From Desulfosporosinus nitroreducens (lineage in GTDB: Bacteria > Bacillota > Desulfitobacteriia > Desulfitobacteriales > Desulfitobacteriaceae), in NCBI RefSeq assembly GCF_023897015.1, contig NZ_JAMHFY010000002.1:124001-188000 (forward strand): 64,000 nt of DNA, written 5' to 3'. Below are positions 40,329 through 49,821 of this stretch, piece by piece. The first letter of the stretch is position 1; each line of letters begins with the position of its first letter. A program made the position numbers and the translations under genes. Below the pieces are notes generated by a model that was not told where the DNA came from, ran no database searches, and was given only the letters and a program-made list of their open reading frames with translations.

Positions 40329-41159
40329 TTATGACAGTTCAATACACATTTCTAGTTGTTTGGCACTGGGGTTAATTCCATGAGCCCGGAGAAAGGTGGA
40401 AATCCAATCATTTGGTTGATTAGTAAGTGAGAAAGATGCACCTGACCATTGAAGTATAGTGGGAAGAACTTCTTCTATTCCCGCTAAATTTGAACTCCAA
40501 ATATCAAGCAAAAGACCCGATTTTTCCTCTGCAAACAAGGCACCCGCAGTTTTAGTTTGATTAATGTAAGCTAAAAGGTTACCATGTCGTCTGAGATACC
40601 CCTCTCTTCGTTGCCAAGCCGGATTAAAAAAAGCATGGTTGCGATTTTGAAAGTATTCGTCTACTGATATTAGTGCAACCGGATGAATCTGAAGCATCTT
40701 ATCGTTAAAATCAGCGATGCTTTGAGCACGGTAAACATTAAGCTGACGCACATCGACAAAACCGACGGACTGATAAATTTTTCTTGCATAATTCTGTTCC
40801 AGTACTTCAAGGTAAATCCGTTTAAGAAAAATACTTTTTGCCATATTCAACTGGGAACGCAACAGGACTGTAAAAAGGCCATTTCGTCGGTAATCAGGAT
40901 CTATACAGGTGCCAGCAATCCATCCATCTTTATTATCTATTGCCAGCAAGGTAAACCCTACAACACGATTATCAACAAAAATGGCAACAGAACGCGACAA
41001 AGAAACTTGACTCAGAGCAAGCCAAGCTTTCATATGTTCTTGTTTATATGCCATATTATAATAATACCCGAGCCAACAGCGGTTCCACATCTCAGTAATA
41101 TCTTGCAAGTTAAAATCTTCAAGAGTTTTTACGTTGACATTTTTAATATTAATATTCAA
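40329..41159 (-). CDS. GNAT family acetyltransferase
   Basis: The 276-residue protein has a GNAT fold in its N-terminal 150 residues: VVGFTLLAIDNKDGWIAG, then the acetyl-CoA loop DPDYRRNGLFTVLLRS, then YARKIYQSVGF. The C-terminal 120 residues have no motif I know and may form a second, degenerate GNAT domain. The likely start is TTG. The substrate is unknown. Confidence 0.78.
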   Translation of the reverse strand: MNINIKNVNVKTLEDFNLQDITEMWNRCWLGYYYNMAYKQEHMKAWLALSQVSLSRSVAIFVDNRVVGFTLLAIDNKDGWIAGTCIDPDYRRNGLFTVLLRSQLNMAKSIFLKRIYLEVLEQNYARKIYQSVGFVDVRQLNVYRAQSIADFNDKMLQIHPVALISVDEYFQNRNHAFFNPAWQRREGYLRRHGNLLAYINQTKTAGALFAEEKSGLLLDIWSSNLAGIEEVLPTILQWSGASFSLTNQPNDWISTFLRAHGINPSAKQLEMCIELS

Positions 41160-41343
41160 TTTAATCCCACAATTCTATTATAAATAAATGGTCATTTCAC
41201 TTTCTATATGTTATGTCAAATATCCTTCAACCTTAAGGAATGCCAGCTAATTTATTTTAGAAGTGTGATTAATATTTGCTTATCTCTTGCTATTTACTTA
41301 TAGTAAGAATCACCAACAGAAATTTGAAAGGTGGTCCGACGTA

Positions 41344-42666
41344 ATGAAAACTTCATTTATTAATGACGCCGAGCTAACGTTCGCTCATGAACTCCTGGAT
41401 TTTATTGAGGAAAGCCCATCTTCTTTTCACGCCGTGGAAACTGTTAAGAAATTGCTCGCTCCTCAGGGATTTCAAGAGCTATCTCTTAACGGGAAATGGT
41501 CCTTGACTCCAGGTGGGAAATATTTCATAACTCGTAACAATTCAGCTCTAATTGCCTTTTCGCTTGGCCTGGGTGAGCCAGAAAAACATGGGTTTCGCCT
41601 GATTGCAGCGCATACAGACAGCCCTGCTTTCCGTATTAAAACCTTACCTGAAATATCAGTAGAAGGTCATTATCTCAAATTGAATATTGAAACGTACGGA
41701 GGTCCCATTCTTAATACTTGGCTAGACCGCCCTCTTTCTGTAGCTGGTCGAATTATCCAGAGGGGAGAATCTCCCTTTTCTCCAAAAACCAGACTTTTCC
41801 ATAGTGATCGACCCTTGCTTGTGATTCCCAATCTTGCGATTCATATGAACCGCAAAGTTAATGAAGGTTTAGAATTAAATAAACAGAAGGATATGCTGCC
41901 TTTATTGGCTCAAGTTACTAAAGACTTACATAAAGAAAATGTTTTAATTCATTACCTTGCTGAAAGCCTGCATTGTCTGCCTGAAGATATTATAGACTTC
42001 GACCTGTTCCTTTATGAAGCTGAAAAGGGTTGTCTTGTCGGACTTCAACAAGAGTTTATATCAAGCGCGCGTTTGGATGATCTGGCCATGATTCATGCAG
42101 GAATATGGGCCATTGCCAAGGTAAACCAATCATTGTCCACTAAGGTCCTTGCCTGTTTTGATCATGAGGAATGTGGAAGCACTTCCAAGCAAGGTGCGGC
42201 TTCTCCTCTTCTGTCCCATGTGTTGGAACGAATCCTGCTTGCTCAAAAGAAAGACCGAGAAGCATATTTCCAAGCCTTAGAGCATTCATTTCTCATTTCG
42301 GCTGATATGGCCCATGCGCTTCACCCCAATGCCGGTGAGAAGCATGATCCTAGTAATCGTCCTATCTTGAATGGCGGCCCAGTGATTAAAACTAGTGCTA
42401 ATCAGAGCTACACTACCGATGCAGAATCTGCCTCAATATTTTCTGCCCTATGTCACTTAGCAGATGTACCCGTCCAGAAATTTGTCAATCGTTCTGATGA
42501 ACGAGGGGGCTCTACCATTGGTCCGATATCCAGTACACACCTCGATATCCGTTCTGTAGATATTGGCAACCCTATCTTAGCAATGCATTCTGTACGCGAA
42601 CTCGGGGGCGTGAAAGACCACTTAGCTGCTGCAAAAGTCTTTAGTGCGTTCTATGAATCTGTTTAA
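41344..42666 (+). CDS. apeB: M18 family aspartyl-type aminopeptidase
   Basis: The 440-residue zinc aminopeptidase has the metal ligands in AAHTDSPAF, RLDDLAM, DHEECGS and ADMAHALHPN, and the C-terminal GGSTIGPISS. M18 enzymes remove acidic or neutral N-terminal residues in the cytoplasm and form large multimers. The start is the ATG after AAAGGTGG; an in-frame start 19 codons upstream lacks a binding site. Its stop codon overlaps the end of the cpaE remnant on the other strand. Confidence 0.93.
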   Translation: MKTSFINDAELTFAHELLDFIEESPSSFHAVETVKKLLAPQGFQELSLNGKWSLTPGGKYFITRNNSALIAFSLGLGEPEKHGFRLIAAHTDSPAFRIKTLPEISVEGHYLKLNIETYGGPILNTWLDRPLSVAGRIIQRGESPFSPKTRLFHSDRPLLVIPNLAIHMNRKVNEGLELNKQKDMLPLLAQVTKDLHKENVLIHYLAESLHCLPEDIIDFDLFLYEAEKGCLVGLQQEFISSARLDDLAMIHAGIWAIAKVNQSLSTKVLACFDHEECGSTSKQGAASPLLSHVLERILLAQKKDREAYFQALEHSFLISADMAHALHPNAGEKHDPSNRPILNGGPVIKTSANQSYTTDAESASIFSALCHLADVPVQKFVNRSDERGGSTIGPISSTHLDIRSVDIGNPILAMHSVRELGGVKDHLAAAKVFSAFYESV

Positions 42667-43021
42667 GGCTTAAGTATAATAAAATCAAATTCGCCCTACA
42701 CCTTAGACAGAATCTGTTCGACATGCTCTGCAGTGACCAATTCTGCATACTCTGGCCGTGTCGGGGCAGCTAAGACTTGAAGCCCAAAAAATGAGTCAAG
42801 AAATACGACTGAATCTCAGAATACTTGATAGTGCCTGATTGGGTTAAGTCCGCTATCGATCGTTTAGGAATTAGGTTTAAAAAAACCGCAACATCTCCAA
42901 ACTGAAGGTTTAGATCGATTAGAAGGACTCGCCATTTGCCGGAACTCGCTAATTGTACTGCAAGATCGGTAGCTAAAGTCGTATTGCCTACTCCGCCCTA
43001 TGTACTAAAGAACGAGATCAT
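42663..43021 (-). pseudogene. Remnant of a CpaE/TadZ pilus-assembly ATPase
   Basis: Starting one base after the receiver gene, the frame reads MISFFST, then a stop (TAG) exactly where the P-loop lysine should be, then GGVGNTTLATDLAVQLASSG and LLIDLNLQFGDVAVFLNL, the MinD-like CpaE core. A frameshift near 42779 leads into GLQVLAAPTRPEYAELVTAE, another stop follows LSKV, and the gene breaks off after FDFIILKP. About two thirds of the normal protein is missing. It is clearly dead. Confidence 0.88.
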
Positions 43022-43022
43022 T

Positions 43023-43463
43023 TCACAGTTTTCTAGTTTTAGGGCTGTTAGTTACCTTTATCTGTTCTCCCGAAACATCTCTTTTCCGTTGATCTAACTC
43101 ATAGACCTTGGCAATAACACTGAAAAGCTCATCTCCAGTAAAGGGCTTGACAATATATTCTCGTGCTCCAGCCATCATGGCTCGACGTAAATATGCCTGT
43201 TCTCCTTGTACTGACATAATAATGACAGAGCATTCCGGAGCACGGTGGGCGAGTAACTCTGTAGTACGTATTCCGTCCATTTCCGGCATGTTAATATCCA
43301 TCAAAATAATATCCGGCCTGTTTGCTTCGGCAAACAATATCGCTTCAGAGCCTAACCCTACATCACCCACGACCTCAATATTATCTTCAAACTGGAGAAG
43401 CCGTCGGATGCTGTCCCGGGTGTCACTGATATCGTCAACAATCAAGATATTGATGCGTCTCAC
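43023..43463 (-). CDS. Single-domain response regulator of the Tad locus
   Basis: The 146-residue receiver domain has the acidic pair VDD at residues 9-11 region, the phosphoacceptor in DIILMDINMPEMDG, a conserved K in IVKPFTGDELF, and no output domain. Such receivers precede, or are fused to, CpaE-type ATPases in Tad pilus loci. Here it ends one base before the cpaE remnant. It is still intact although its neighbours are broken. Confidence 0.85.
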   Translation of the reverse strand: MRRINILIVDDISDTRDSIRRLLQFEDNIEVVGDVGLGSEAILFAEANRPDIILMDINMPEMDGIRTTELLAHRAPECSVIIMSVQGEQAYLRRAMMAGAREYIVKPFTGDELFSVIAKVYELDQRKRDVSGEQIKVTNSPKTRKL

Positions 43464-43552
43464 AGTAACCCCTCCTTACTTATAGTTATTAATAAAATTG
43501 GGATCCATAAATATATTTTCCGTAAACGGGGTATCTTGGCGAATTTCTGTAT

Positions 43553-44264
43553 TTACCGGGTTTCGCATAACAAACGCAGACTGCCTTTTTCACCGCCGAG
43601 TGTGACAGCCATAGCTTGAGGTACGCTTAGCGCTAGTGTGTACGATTTAGTCTCAACCTTATTTTTCTCTTCTTTAAGTGTTTCTCCAATACTCAACACT
43701 AAGACATCCTGAGCTGCTAGAGTAGTTAAAGTCACTGCTTGTGTATTTGCATTGGAGTCATTAATATCTATTGTCACCAAGACATACGTGATCACCGAGT
43801 CTAATGGCATAACCCACTCCACTTACTAAACCTATCGGTATTGCTACAGCCCTTTTCCCATTCGGAACAGTCAGGGCTGCAGTACTTCCTGTCAAAAGCC
43901 CATCACCATTACTCTGAGGGGAAGGACGTTCTACCATTGAACTAACAACTAAATCACCCGCTGATAGATTTAATAGAGCTACTGAACCCACAACATTTTG
44001 GATTGTTGAAAATCCACCTTGAGGATACCCTTGGATTGGAATATCCTTCAACTCTAACTGACTGGCCGCAATTACAGTCCGAGCTGGGATGTCCGTCTTA
44101 ACGATTACCAAAGGTTTGAGTGTAGAAGTTGTATTAGTTGTCGCTTTGTTCAGATACATATACGTTGATCCAGCAGCGCTCAGACCGCAGATCAGTGCCA
44201 GAAGAAAAAAGCAATTTTTTATAGATTTTTTGTTCTCGCCAGTCGTTGAAGGCAACGATACCAA
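43553..44264 (-). pseudogene. Frameshifted cpaB (Flp pilus assembly, SAF domain)
   Basis: The upstream part has a membrane anchor (FFLLALICGLSAAGSTYMYL), then the SAF domain (IPARTVIAASQLELKDIPI) and IPIGLVSGVGYAIRLGDHV. The matching C-terminal half (VLVTIDINDSNANTQAVTL ... VPQAMAVTLGGEKGSLRLL) continues in another frame after about 43785. A two-base loss at that point would explain both. The upstream part also lacks a good start and ribosome binding site. Inner-membrane RcpC/CpaB family. Confidence 0.82.
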
Positions 44265-44317
44265 ATATGAATCCTAAAGCAAGGTCATTGACTCTCAAAG
44301 CGGCCTCCTAGTGTCAA

Positions 44318-44343
44318 GAACCCTACTGCGGCCAGTAGGGTTC
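44318..44343. terminator. Hairpin between flp and cpaB remnants
   Basis: GAACCCTACTG and CAGTAGGGTTC form an 11-bp stem with a CGGC loop. The T-rich side is on the plus strand; in the pilus direction it may instead be a processing or attenuation hairpin after flp. Confidence 0.55.
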
Positions 44344-44388
44344 GTTTTGTTTTATGTTAATTAGAAAAGGGTCCTAGTGGCAAATATT

Positions 44389-44561
44389 TTAAGCTGGTGT
44401 AAGCTTTGCTACTAAGGAATTAAATAGTGTGCTGAGTTGACCGCCCATGGCTGTTAAAGCAATAATAAATCCAACCGCTACGAGAGCGATAATGGGCCCA
44501 TATACTCTGTAATTGCCTGTCCAGTTTCGTCCTTCAGAAACCCTATTAATTTTGTTTTTAT
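44389..44561 (-). pseudogene. Frameshifted Flp pilin gene
   Basis: A type IVb pilin is readable in two frames: LKDETGQAITEYMGP, then, after a one-base loss near 44491-44500, IIALVAVGFIIALTAMGG and QLSTLFNSLVAKLTPA to a stop. The GQAITEY segment is the Flp processing and assembly motif, followed by the hydrophobic spine. No ATG is left at the expected start (an ATA stands there). The gene should come first in a tad locus, as it does here. Confidence 0.82.
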
Positions 44562-44920
44562 ACTCCCTTTTCTTAGTATTCCTATCTGCTTAATTTTATT
44601 ATAGTTATTAACCGTACAAAACGATATAAGGCAATAGTCGCAAAGTTAATATTAGTTAGTCCTAGTCTTTGGTCCTAGCTTAATTATTTAAATTCTATTG
44701 CTTTAAGAGCAAGTGATTTTGATTCGATACAAAAGGGTATTATTAAAAATTAACCTTTTGCTAAGCACGCCGTGGATTGGGAGAAAGAGAAGTTATTCCA
44801 TCCTGACGCACAAAAAAAGATAGAGCTGTTAGATAGCCCTACTTTCTTAACCATAATCTATTTGATTAAACTTAGGAGTTATTTTCGTTTTTTTAAAGCT
44901 GTACTTATTCAACTAACCTT
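44562..44920. other. Gene-poor stretch upstream of the pilin remnant
   Basis: AT-rich. A plus-strand frame near 44765-44915 reads HAVDWEKEKLFHPDAQKKIE and on, without a start or binding site. It may be a gene remnant; I do not call it. Confidence 0.35.
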
Positions 44921-45163
44921 TTAAATGCTTGAGATACATTTCTGCACAAATTCCAGCGCGCAGATACTGCTTACTGCTATGACATTATCTGTTGATGGAT
45001 TAAGCGGCAAGAAGACCGCTACGACTTCATTAAAGTCATAGATCCTTTCTCCACTTGACTGACATATTAAATAACCCTTCTGATTAAATAAGGTTTCAAG
45101 TCTCTGCATGCCAACGATTCGATTGGGAAGTGTCTCAATATCATTGTGCCTCAACGTGCCCAC
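44921..45163 (-). CDS. Hypothetical small protein
   Basis: An 80-residue frame read from GTG, or about 77 residues from a TTG that sits 8 bases after AGGGG. It includes GYLICQSSGERIYDFNEVVAVF and a hydrophobic, cysteine-containing C-terminal half (IAVSSICALEFVQKCISS). I do not recognise it. It may belong to the decaying pilus locus or be independent. Support is limited to frame length and composition. Confidence 0.4.
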   Translation of the reverse strand: MGTLRHNDIETLPNRIVGMQRLETLFNQKGYLICQSSGERIYDFNEVVAVFLPLNPSTDNVIAVSSICALEFVQKCISSI

Positions 45164-45478
45164 CCCTGTCTAACAGACCGTTACCCATCATTTCTGACTG
45201 GTACCGGTCTCTATACTTTCCAACTAATTACAATATAAAGACTTTAGGCTTATTATTATGCAAGAAGAGCATTATTTATTACAAATTACCTTAAACTTGC
45301 TAACAATGGCAATTTATAGGACAATTCCCAGGGAAGCATTGACTAATATTTGGTATTTAGTTTATAATTAAATTGCTCGAAGTACTTGAGGATTTAGACA
45401 AACTTCTCGATTGCCTAAGGCTGTGGGAAGATTCTGAACTTCCCATGTCGCGGGTAATAAAATTTCGGAGGTTTTTTA
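45164..45478. other. Leader region of the zinc-ribbon gene
   Basis: No gene seen. TGGGAAG/CTTCCCA (45424-45445) forms a 7-bp hairpin 33 bases before the ATG, without a T-run, so it may act in the 5' leader of the zinc-ribbon mRNA. Confidence 0.45.
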
Positions 45479-45787
45479 ATGTTTAGTGACAAAATTTTAG
45501 TTTGCAAAGATTGTGGTCGTGATTTTGAATTTACAGCTTCAGAACAAGAGTTCTATGCGGAAAAAGGGTTCACCAATGAGCCTGGCCGTTGCCCGGAATG
45601 TCGCGCTGCCAGAAAAGAACAGAATAGAAATAACAGTGGTGGCGGTTATTCTCGTCAACCCCGTGAAATGTTCCCAGCTATTTGTGCAACTTGTGGAAAA
45701 GAGACTACTGTACCTTTCCAGCCTTCCGGCGATAGGCCCGTATATTGCAGAGACTGCTACCAACCAAGATCACGAAACAATTGGTAA
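45479..45787 (+). CDS. Zinc-ribbon protein with two CxxC pairs per half
   Basis: The 102-residue protein has two similar zinc-binding halves: CKDCGRDFEFTASEQEFY with CPECRAARK, and CATCGKETTVPFQPSG with CRDC. The glycine/asparagine-rich linker and the YCRDCYQ end are typical of the CxxC-x17-CxxC domain family in Firmicutes. These are presumed nucleic-acid-binding proteins of unknown role. GGAGG precedes the ATG, and a terminator follows at 45853-45895. Confidence 0.8.
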   Translation: MFSDKILVCKDCGRDFEFTASEQEFYAEKGFTNEPGRCPECRAARKEQNRNNSGGGYSRQPREMFPAICATCGKETTVPFQPSGDRPVYCRDCYQPRSRNNW

Positions 45788-45852
45788 ATATAGCACTTAT
45801 CCTTTCATAAAGTATACTGACAGATTATCATCTTTAATGACTAGTTAAAAAC

Positions 45853-45898
45853 AAATCCCTTCTCAGGCGCATGCCTAGGAAGGGATTCTATTTTTTAT
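45853..45898 (+). terminator. Terminator of the zinc-ribbon gene
   Basis: AATCCCTTC and GAAGGGATT form a 9-bp outer stem, with AGGC/GCCT inside. CTATTTTTTATTT follows. It also lies at the 3' end of the converging amidase gene. Confidence 0.75.
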
Positions 45899-46746
45899 TT
45901 ATCCAAAATGTCCAATTCTATAAGCTCATGATAAAGCTCCTTGCGTCGATCGGCCAAAAAGAAACTATCTCGCATAGAAGTACGCTCGGGGCGGCGAATA
46001 TGATTAATCCGCTCGGCCGAAAGGATGGCAGTATATATGCCCTCATTCCCAATTTCCGTCTGCTCAACTAGCTCCCCCTTTGGACCTATTACTAAAGTTC
46101 CGCCACTGAATTTTTTTGATTTCCCGTTACTTCCTACTAAATTACAGGCACCTATATAAACAGAATTATCATAAGCTCTTGCTCCAAGGTAACGTAACCA
46201 AAGCTCTTTTCGATCTCCAGCCACTAAAGGTGAAGCATGGGGCGCAAATAAGACCTCGGCACCTTTGAGCGAATAGATTGCAGCCGTTTCGGGAAAGTGC
46301 CAATCCCAACAAATACCTACTGCGAATGAGGTACCGTGGGCTGAGAAAATCGGAAAATGATCTCCTGGAGAAAAGTATTCTAACTCACTCCGACCTAAAT
46401 GTACTTTACGATAAACCTTAAGTTCCTCTCCTGGAGATAAGATAACCTGTGATATGTAAGGTCTATGTTCTCCTGATCTTCGCTCTACCATACCAACCAA
46501 GAGAGTTATCCCTAAGTCCATTGAGCATTCTCTTAATTGCTTAATCCATTTAGAATCCAAAGGGTTAGCAATTGCTGTTGCATCATGTGGCGAATACCCA
46601 TCTAAAGCGCATTCTGGAAAGCACAACAGCGAAATTTCCTGCTTTTGAGCAATTTCGGCTAAATAAGTTATGTTTTGTAAATTCCGTTCAGTCTCCCCTA
46701 CCATAGACTCCATCTGAACGAGTCCAATCCGACAGTCCTGTTTCAT
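45895..46746 (-). CDS. Carbon-nitrogen hydrolase (nitrilase superfamily)
   Basis: The 283-residue enzyme shows the catalytic triad of the family: Glu in CFPECALDGYSP, Lys in VYRKVHLG and Cys in VGICWDWHFPE. It hydrolyses an amide or nitrile; the predicted substrate could be a carbamoyl- or omega-amide compound, which the sequence does not settle. It lies 44 bases downstream of the LysR gene in the same direction, so they probably form one unit. Confidence 0.88.
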   Translation of the reverse strand: MKQDCRIGLVQMESMVGETERNLQNITYLAEIAQKQEISLLCFPECALDGYSPHDATAIANPLDSKWIKQLRECSMDLGITLLVGMVERRSGEHRPYISQVILSPGEELKVYRKVHLGRSELEYFSPGDHFPIFSAHGTSFAVGICWDWHFPETAAIYSLKGAEVLFAPHASPLVAGDRKELWLRYLGARAYDNSVYIGACNLVGSNGKSKKFSGGTLVIGPKGELVEQTEIGNEGIYTAILSAERINHIRRPERTSMRDSFFLADRRKELYHELIELDILDK

Positions 46747-46790
46747 ATTATCTTGTACTCGCCCTTCCTTTTACTCACTCAGTCAAAATC

Positions 46791-47732
46791 CTATTCCAGA
46801 TCCACTAATTCATTGTAGTCCCTGCTTAGAACATCAGACAACAACCTATGATCGTGAAGCAGGTTAATTAAGATGCGTTCATCTTTAGTCTGTGTAGTTC
46901 TGGCATTGGTAAGAATACTAAGAGGGCGATAAATAGGCGCATCTTGAATTTTTAAAGTCTTAAATAACTTCTGGTCTCCTTCTCGACTTACAGTCAATGA
47001 AGAAATTATAGTTATCCCAAGCCCCGCAGAAACGAGCTGCTTAATCGCCTGAGTACTTCCGAGTTCCATTGCTACATTTAACTGCTCAGGATCGAGCCCT
47101 CTCTCTTGTAGAGCCATCTCCATTACCTTACGAGTTCCCGATCCATCCTCGCGTGTCACCAGGCGCTCATTTGGAAGTTCTGCAAGAGTAATGCTTTTCC
47201 TTGAGGCCCAAGGGTGAAAATTAGCAATTACGACTACCAACTCATCCTCCCAGAAATTCTCGACATTTAAATCTTTATGCTGAGGGACTGGCCCCTCAAT
47301 TAATCCAATATGCAATTTTTTTTCAAGGACATCCTGGGAAATTGACTCTGTATTAGCAATCTTTACTTTAAAATCTACGTCAGGATGAGTTTTGAACAAA
47401 AACGCTAGAATATTGGGAAGTATATATTCTCCGATGGTTAAAGTGGCTCCGAGATATATCAACCCTCTCTGATCTTTTGCTAAAGCACTTATCTGTTCTT
47501 TTGCATTTGATAGAATGTCTAAAACACTGCGAACATGGGCATAAAAAATTTTGCCCTCTTTAGTTAAAGTTACACCTTTATTGGTTCGATCAAAAAAGCG
47601 GGCACCATATTGGTTTTCTAAATTTTGAATTTGCAAACTTATACTGGGTTGACTCATGTGCAACTTTTTAGCAGCTAACGTAATGTTTCTAGTTTCTGCA
47701 ACCTCTTTGAAAACAAGAAGGTGTTGTTCCAT
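46791..47732 (-). CDS. LysR family transcriptional regulator (CysL/CbbR-like)
   Basis: The 313-residue regulator has an N-terminal winged helix-turn-helix (EVAETRNITLAAKKLHMSQP, SISLQIQNLENQYGARFF) and a C-terminal periplasmic-binding-type effector domain. Its profile (HVRSVLDILSNAKEQISAL, GATLTIGEYILPNIL) resembles CysL/CbbR proteins that respond to sulfur or carbon status; the ligand is inference. Its position next to the dsr locus is suggestive but not proof of a link. Confidence 0.86.
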   Translation of the reverse strand: MEQHLLVFKEVAETRNITLAAKKLHMSQPSISLQIQNLENQYGARFFDRTNKGVTLTKEGKIFYAHVRSVLDILSNAKEQISALAKDQRGLIYLGATLTIGEYILPNILAFLFKTHPDVDFKVKIANTESISQDVLEKKLHIGLIEGPVPQHKDLNVENFWEDELVVVIANFHPWASRKSITLAELPNERLVTREDGSGTRKVMEMALQERGLDPEQLNVAMELGSTQAIKQLVSAGLGITIISSLTVSREGDQKLFKTLKIQDAPIYRPLSILTNARTTQTKDERILINLLHDHRLLSDVLSRDYNELVDLE

Positions 47733-48142
47733 GATTGATGTATCCCCTTCCTAGATCTCTATATTAGTTCTCCATTTTAGTGCCTGTTATAAATATTTCC
47801 ATTCCATAATATTCATAATCATAGTATATAAGCTATAATACCCAATACTGGTAAGTTTGAGTTTGTCCATTAATCATAAGGAAATATAATGATTAGACAT
47901 TCTTACTCATCCAGAGACATGAATGATTTAATTTCATTCTAAAATGAACGCTTGTCATTATTATAATATCATCCAAAGGACTTATTAGCCAGATATAGAC
48001 TCATCTTTTCAAAAAAAAGGTTTAATAAACATATTAATAATACTAAATCTATAATAAAAAAGCCTTCCATTTGGAAAGCTTATATATTGATTAGTATAGT
48101 CATTTTTAATATATAAAAACTAATGATTGTTTAAGGAGCGCA
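47733..48142. other. Gene-free region between lysR and dsrN
   Basis: AT-rich leader of the LysR gene plus the terminator of the dsr operon at 48055-48081. I see no other structure. Confidence 0.5.
48055..48081 (-). terminator. Terminator of the dsrA-dsrB-dsrD-dsrN operon
   Basis: A 9-bp stem with one mismatch (AAGCCTTCC/GGAAAGCTT) and loop ATTT is followed by TTTTTT on the minus strand, 62 bases after the dsrN stop. Confidence 0.75.
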
Positions 48143-49606
48143 TTAGCTTAATAACTTATCTGCCTGTGCCCACTTAGACATGTGGTAATTTACAGATAAA
48201 TTCATCATTCCTTCAGCCCATTCGGGACAGCCTAAAGCATGAATATGATTGTATGCTGCAAATACATTTTTATAACAAATTCCATCATGCTGCCCATCAA
48301 TTCCATGACCGCGCTTAACAATTAACCCGAATTTCACATGAGGTGCTAAGTTAATCACTTTAGAGTTATGAAATTCATGACCCTTAATTTCTGCCTTTTC
48401 CTTAAACCAGGACTGATCAGGATTGGTTTCCATAATCGTATAGCCATGTCCTTGCGGCTTACCTTCCATTTGAGTGTCGAATGGCAGTAAACCAACCATC
48501 TCAAAGTTCTGAGAAGACGTCCGAATAGACCGTCCCAGGTACATAAGACCACCACACTCTGCATAAATCGGCAGACCCTTTTCTCCGGCTATTCTAATGT
48601 CTCCACGCAAAGTTTCATTTTCCTCTAGTTTTGCTGCAAAAACCTCTGGAAAACCTCCGCCAATGTAGAGTCCGTCAAGATCATCGGGAAGTTGATTATC
48701 TGAAAGAGCACTAATAGGAACCACTTCTGCTCCCAGTCCTTTTAATGCTTCAATATTTTCTGGATAATAAAAACTAAAGGCTGCATCCTGAATAATCCCT
48801 ATTTTGGGTTTTAAACCTCTATTTTTCAAGGAGTATTCAGCTGTTAAGTTAGGAACTATAGACTCCGAGCAACTCGGAAGTTCAGGTGCACTTCGAGCTA
48901 ATGTTAAAATTTTATCTAAATCAACATGTTCACTGATTACATCAGCAAAATAATCAAGCAATTTGTCTGTTTCATCAAACTCACCTTTTGTAACAAGTCC
49001 CAGGTGACGATCAGGGATACATAAGTTTACATCCTTTGGAATTGCACCTACTACAGGGATTTTGCAAAATTTTTCGATAGCTTCTCTAGCCATCTTCTCA
49101 TGACGAACTCGAGCAACTTTGTTAAGAACAACACCAACAATCTGAACATCCGGATCAAAGTGCTGATATCCCATCACCATTGCAGCTATACTCCTGGTCA
49201 TTCTAGTAGCATCTACAACAAACAATACGGGTGTACGTGTTACCTTGGCTATTTCGGCAGTTGAGCTGCTACCTTCTAAATCCAGTCCATCATAAAGTCC
49301 CATAGCGCCTTCTATAATAGTAATATTTTTTTCAACAGATTGATCAAATATGGATTTGCATATTTGATTTCTTTTCATGAAGAAAGAATCTAAGTTGCGG
49401 CAAATATAACCAGCTGCCGCAGTATGCCAACTGGCATCAATATAGTCTGGGCCCTTTTTAAAGGGCTGTACTGCCATTCCTTGCCGTGCAAAAGCTCTGA
49501 GTAATCCCAAGGTGAACGTTGTTTTCCCACTTCGCCCCTGAGGTGCTCCAATTACTAAGCGAGGGACATTTTTAATATTCTGTTCATTTAGTGATAATGA
49601 CAACAT
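48143..49606 (-). CDS. dsrN: DsrN/CbiA-type cobyrinate (siroheme) amidase
   Basis: The 487-residue protein has an N-terminal P-loop ligase domain (VIGAPQGRSGKTTFTLGLL) and a C-terminal glutamine amidotransferase domain with the catalytic cysteine in YAECGGLMYLG and a histidine in KGHEFHNS. The family includes cobyrinate a,c-diamide synthase. DsrN beside dsrAB is thought to amidate siroheme for sulfite reductase. The start is the ATG after AAAGGTG; the frame stays open 51 codons upstream. It follows dsrD after a 215-base gap. Confidence 0.92.
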   Translation of the reverse strand: MLSLSLNEQNIKNVPRLVIGAPQGRSGKTTFTLGLLRAFARQGMAVQPFKKGPDYIDASWHTAAAGYICRNLDSFFMKRNQICKSIFDQSVEKNITIIEGAMGLYDGLDLEGSSSTAEIAKVTRTPVLFVVDATRMTRSIAAMVMGYQHFDPDVQIVGVVLNKVARVRHEKMAREAIEKFCKIPVVGAIPKDVNLCIPDRHLGLVTKGEFDETDKLLDYFADVISEHVDLDKILTLARSAPELPSCSESIVPNLTAEYSLKNRGLKPKIGIIQDAAFSFYYPENIEALKGLGAEVVPISALSDNQLPDDLDGLYIGGGFPEVFAAKLEENETLRGDIRIAGEKGLPIYAECGGLMYLGRSIRTSSQNFEMVGLLPFDTQMEGKPQGHGYTIMETNPDQSWFKEKAEIKGHEFHNSKVINLAPHVKFGLIVKRGHGIDGQHDGICYKNVFAAYNHIHALGCPEWAEGMMNLSVNYHMSKWAQADKLLS

Positions 49607-49821
49607 AATACCCACACCTTTCTTGGAGATTTTATTCAGGAGAGAGTACGCTAGGCCTATCTCAAAATGGAGCTGGATAGAATGAAGATAAAATTGACCA
49701 CCCTGAAACCCGTCCCCATAATGCAGATACGAATCAGCAGAAACAGGGACATCGGGCATTTAGGATGGTCTATAACGCATATGATAACAATCTTTATCTC
49801 TGGTCCATCAGAAGATTAGGT

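Noticed and set aside
42663-43021. The cpaE remnant considered as an intact MinD-like gene
   Set aside because: In-frame stops and a frameshift within 120 codons, and the P-loop lysine codon is replaced by a stop.
44765-44915. Plus-strand frame HAVDWEKEKLFHPDAQ and on
   Set aside because: No start codon with a ribosome binding site, no recognisable domain.
49607-49821. Cobalamin riboswitch before dsrN
   Set aside because: The conserved GCCACTG box and the surrounding helices are not present.
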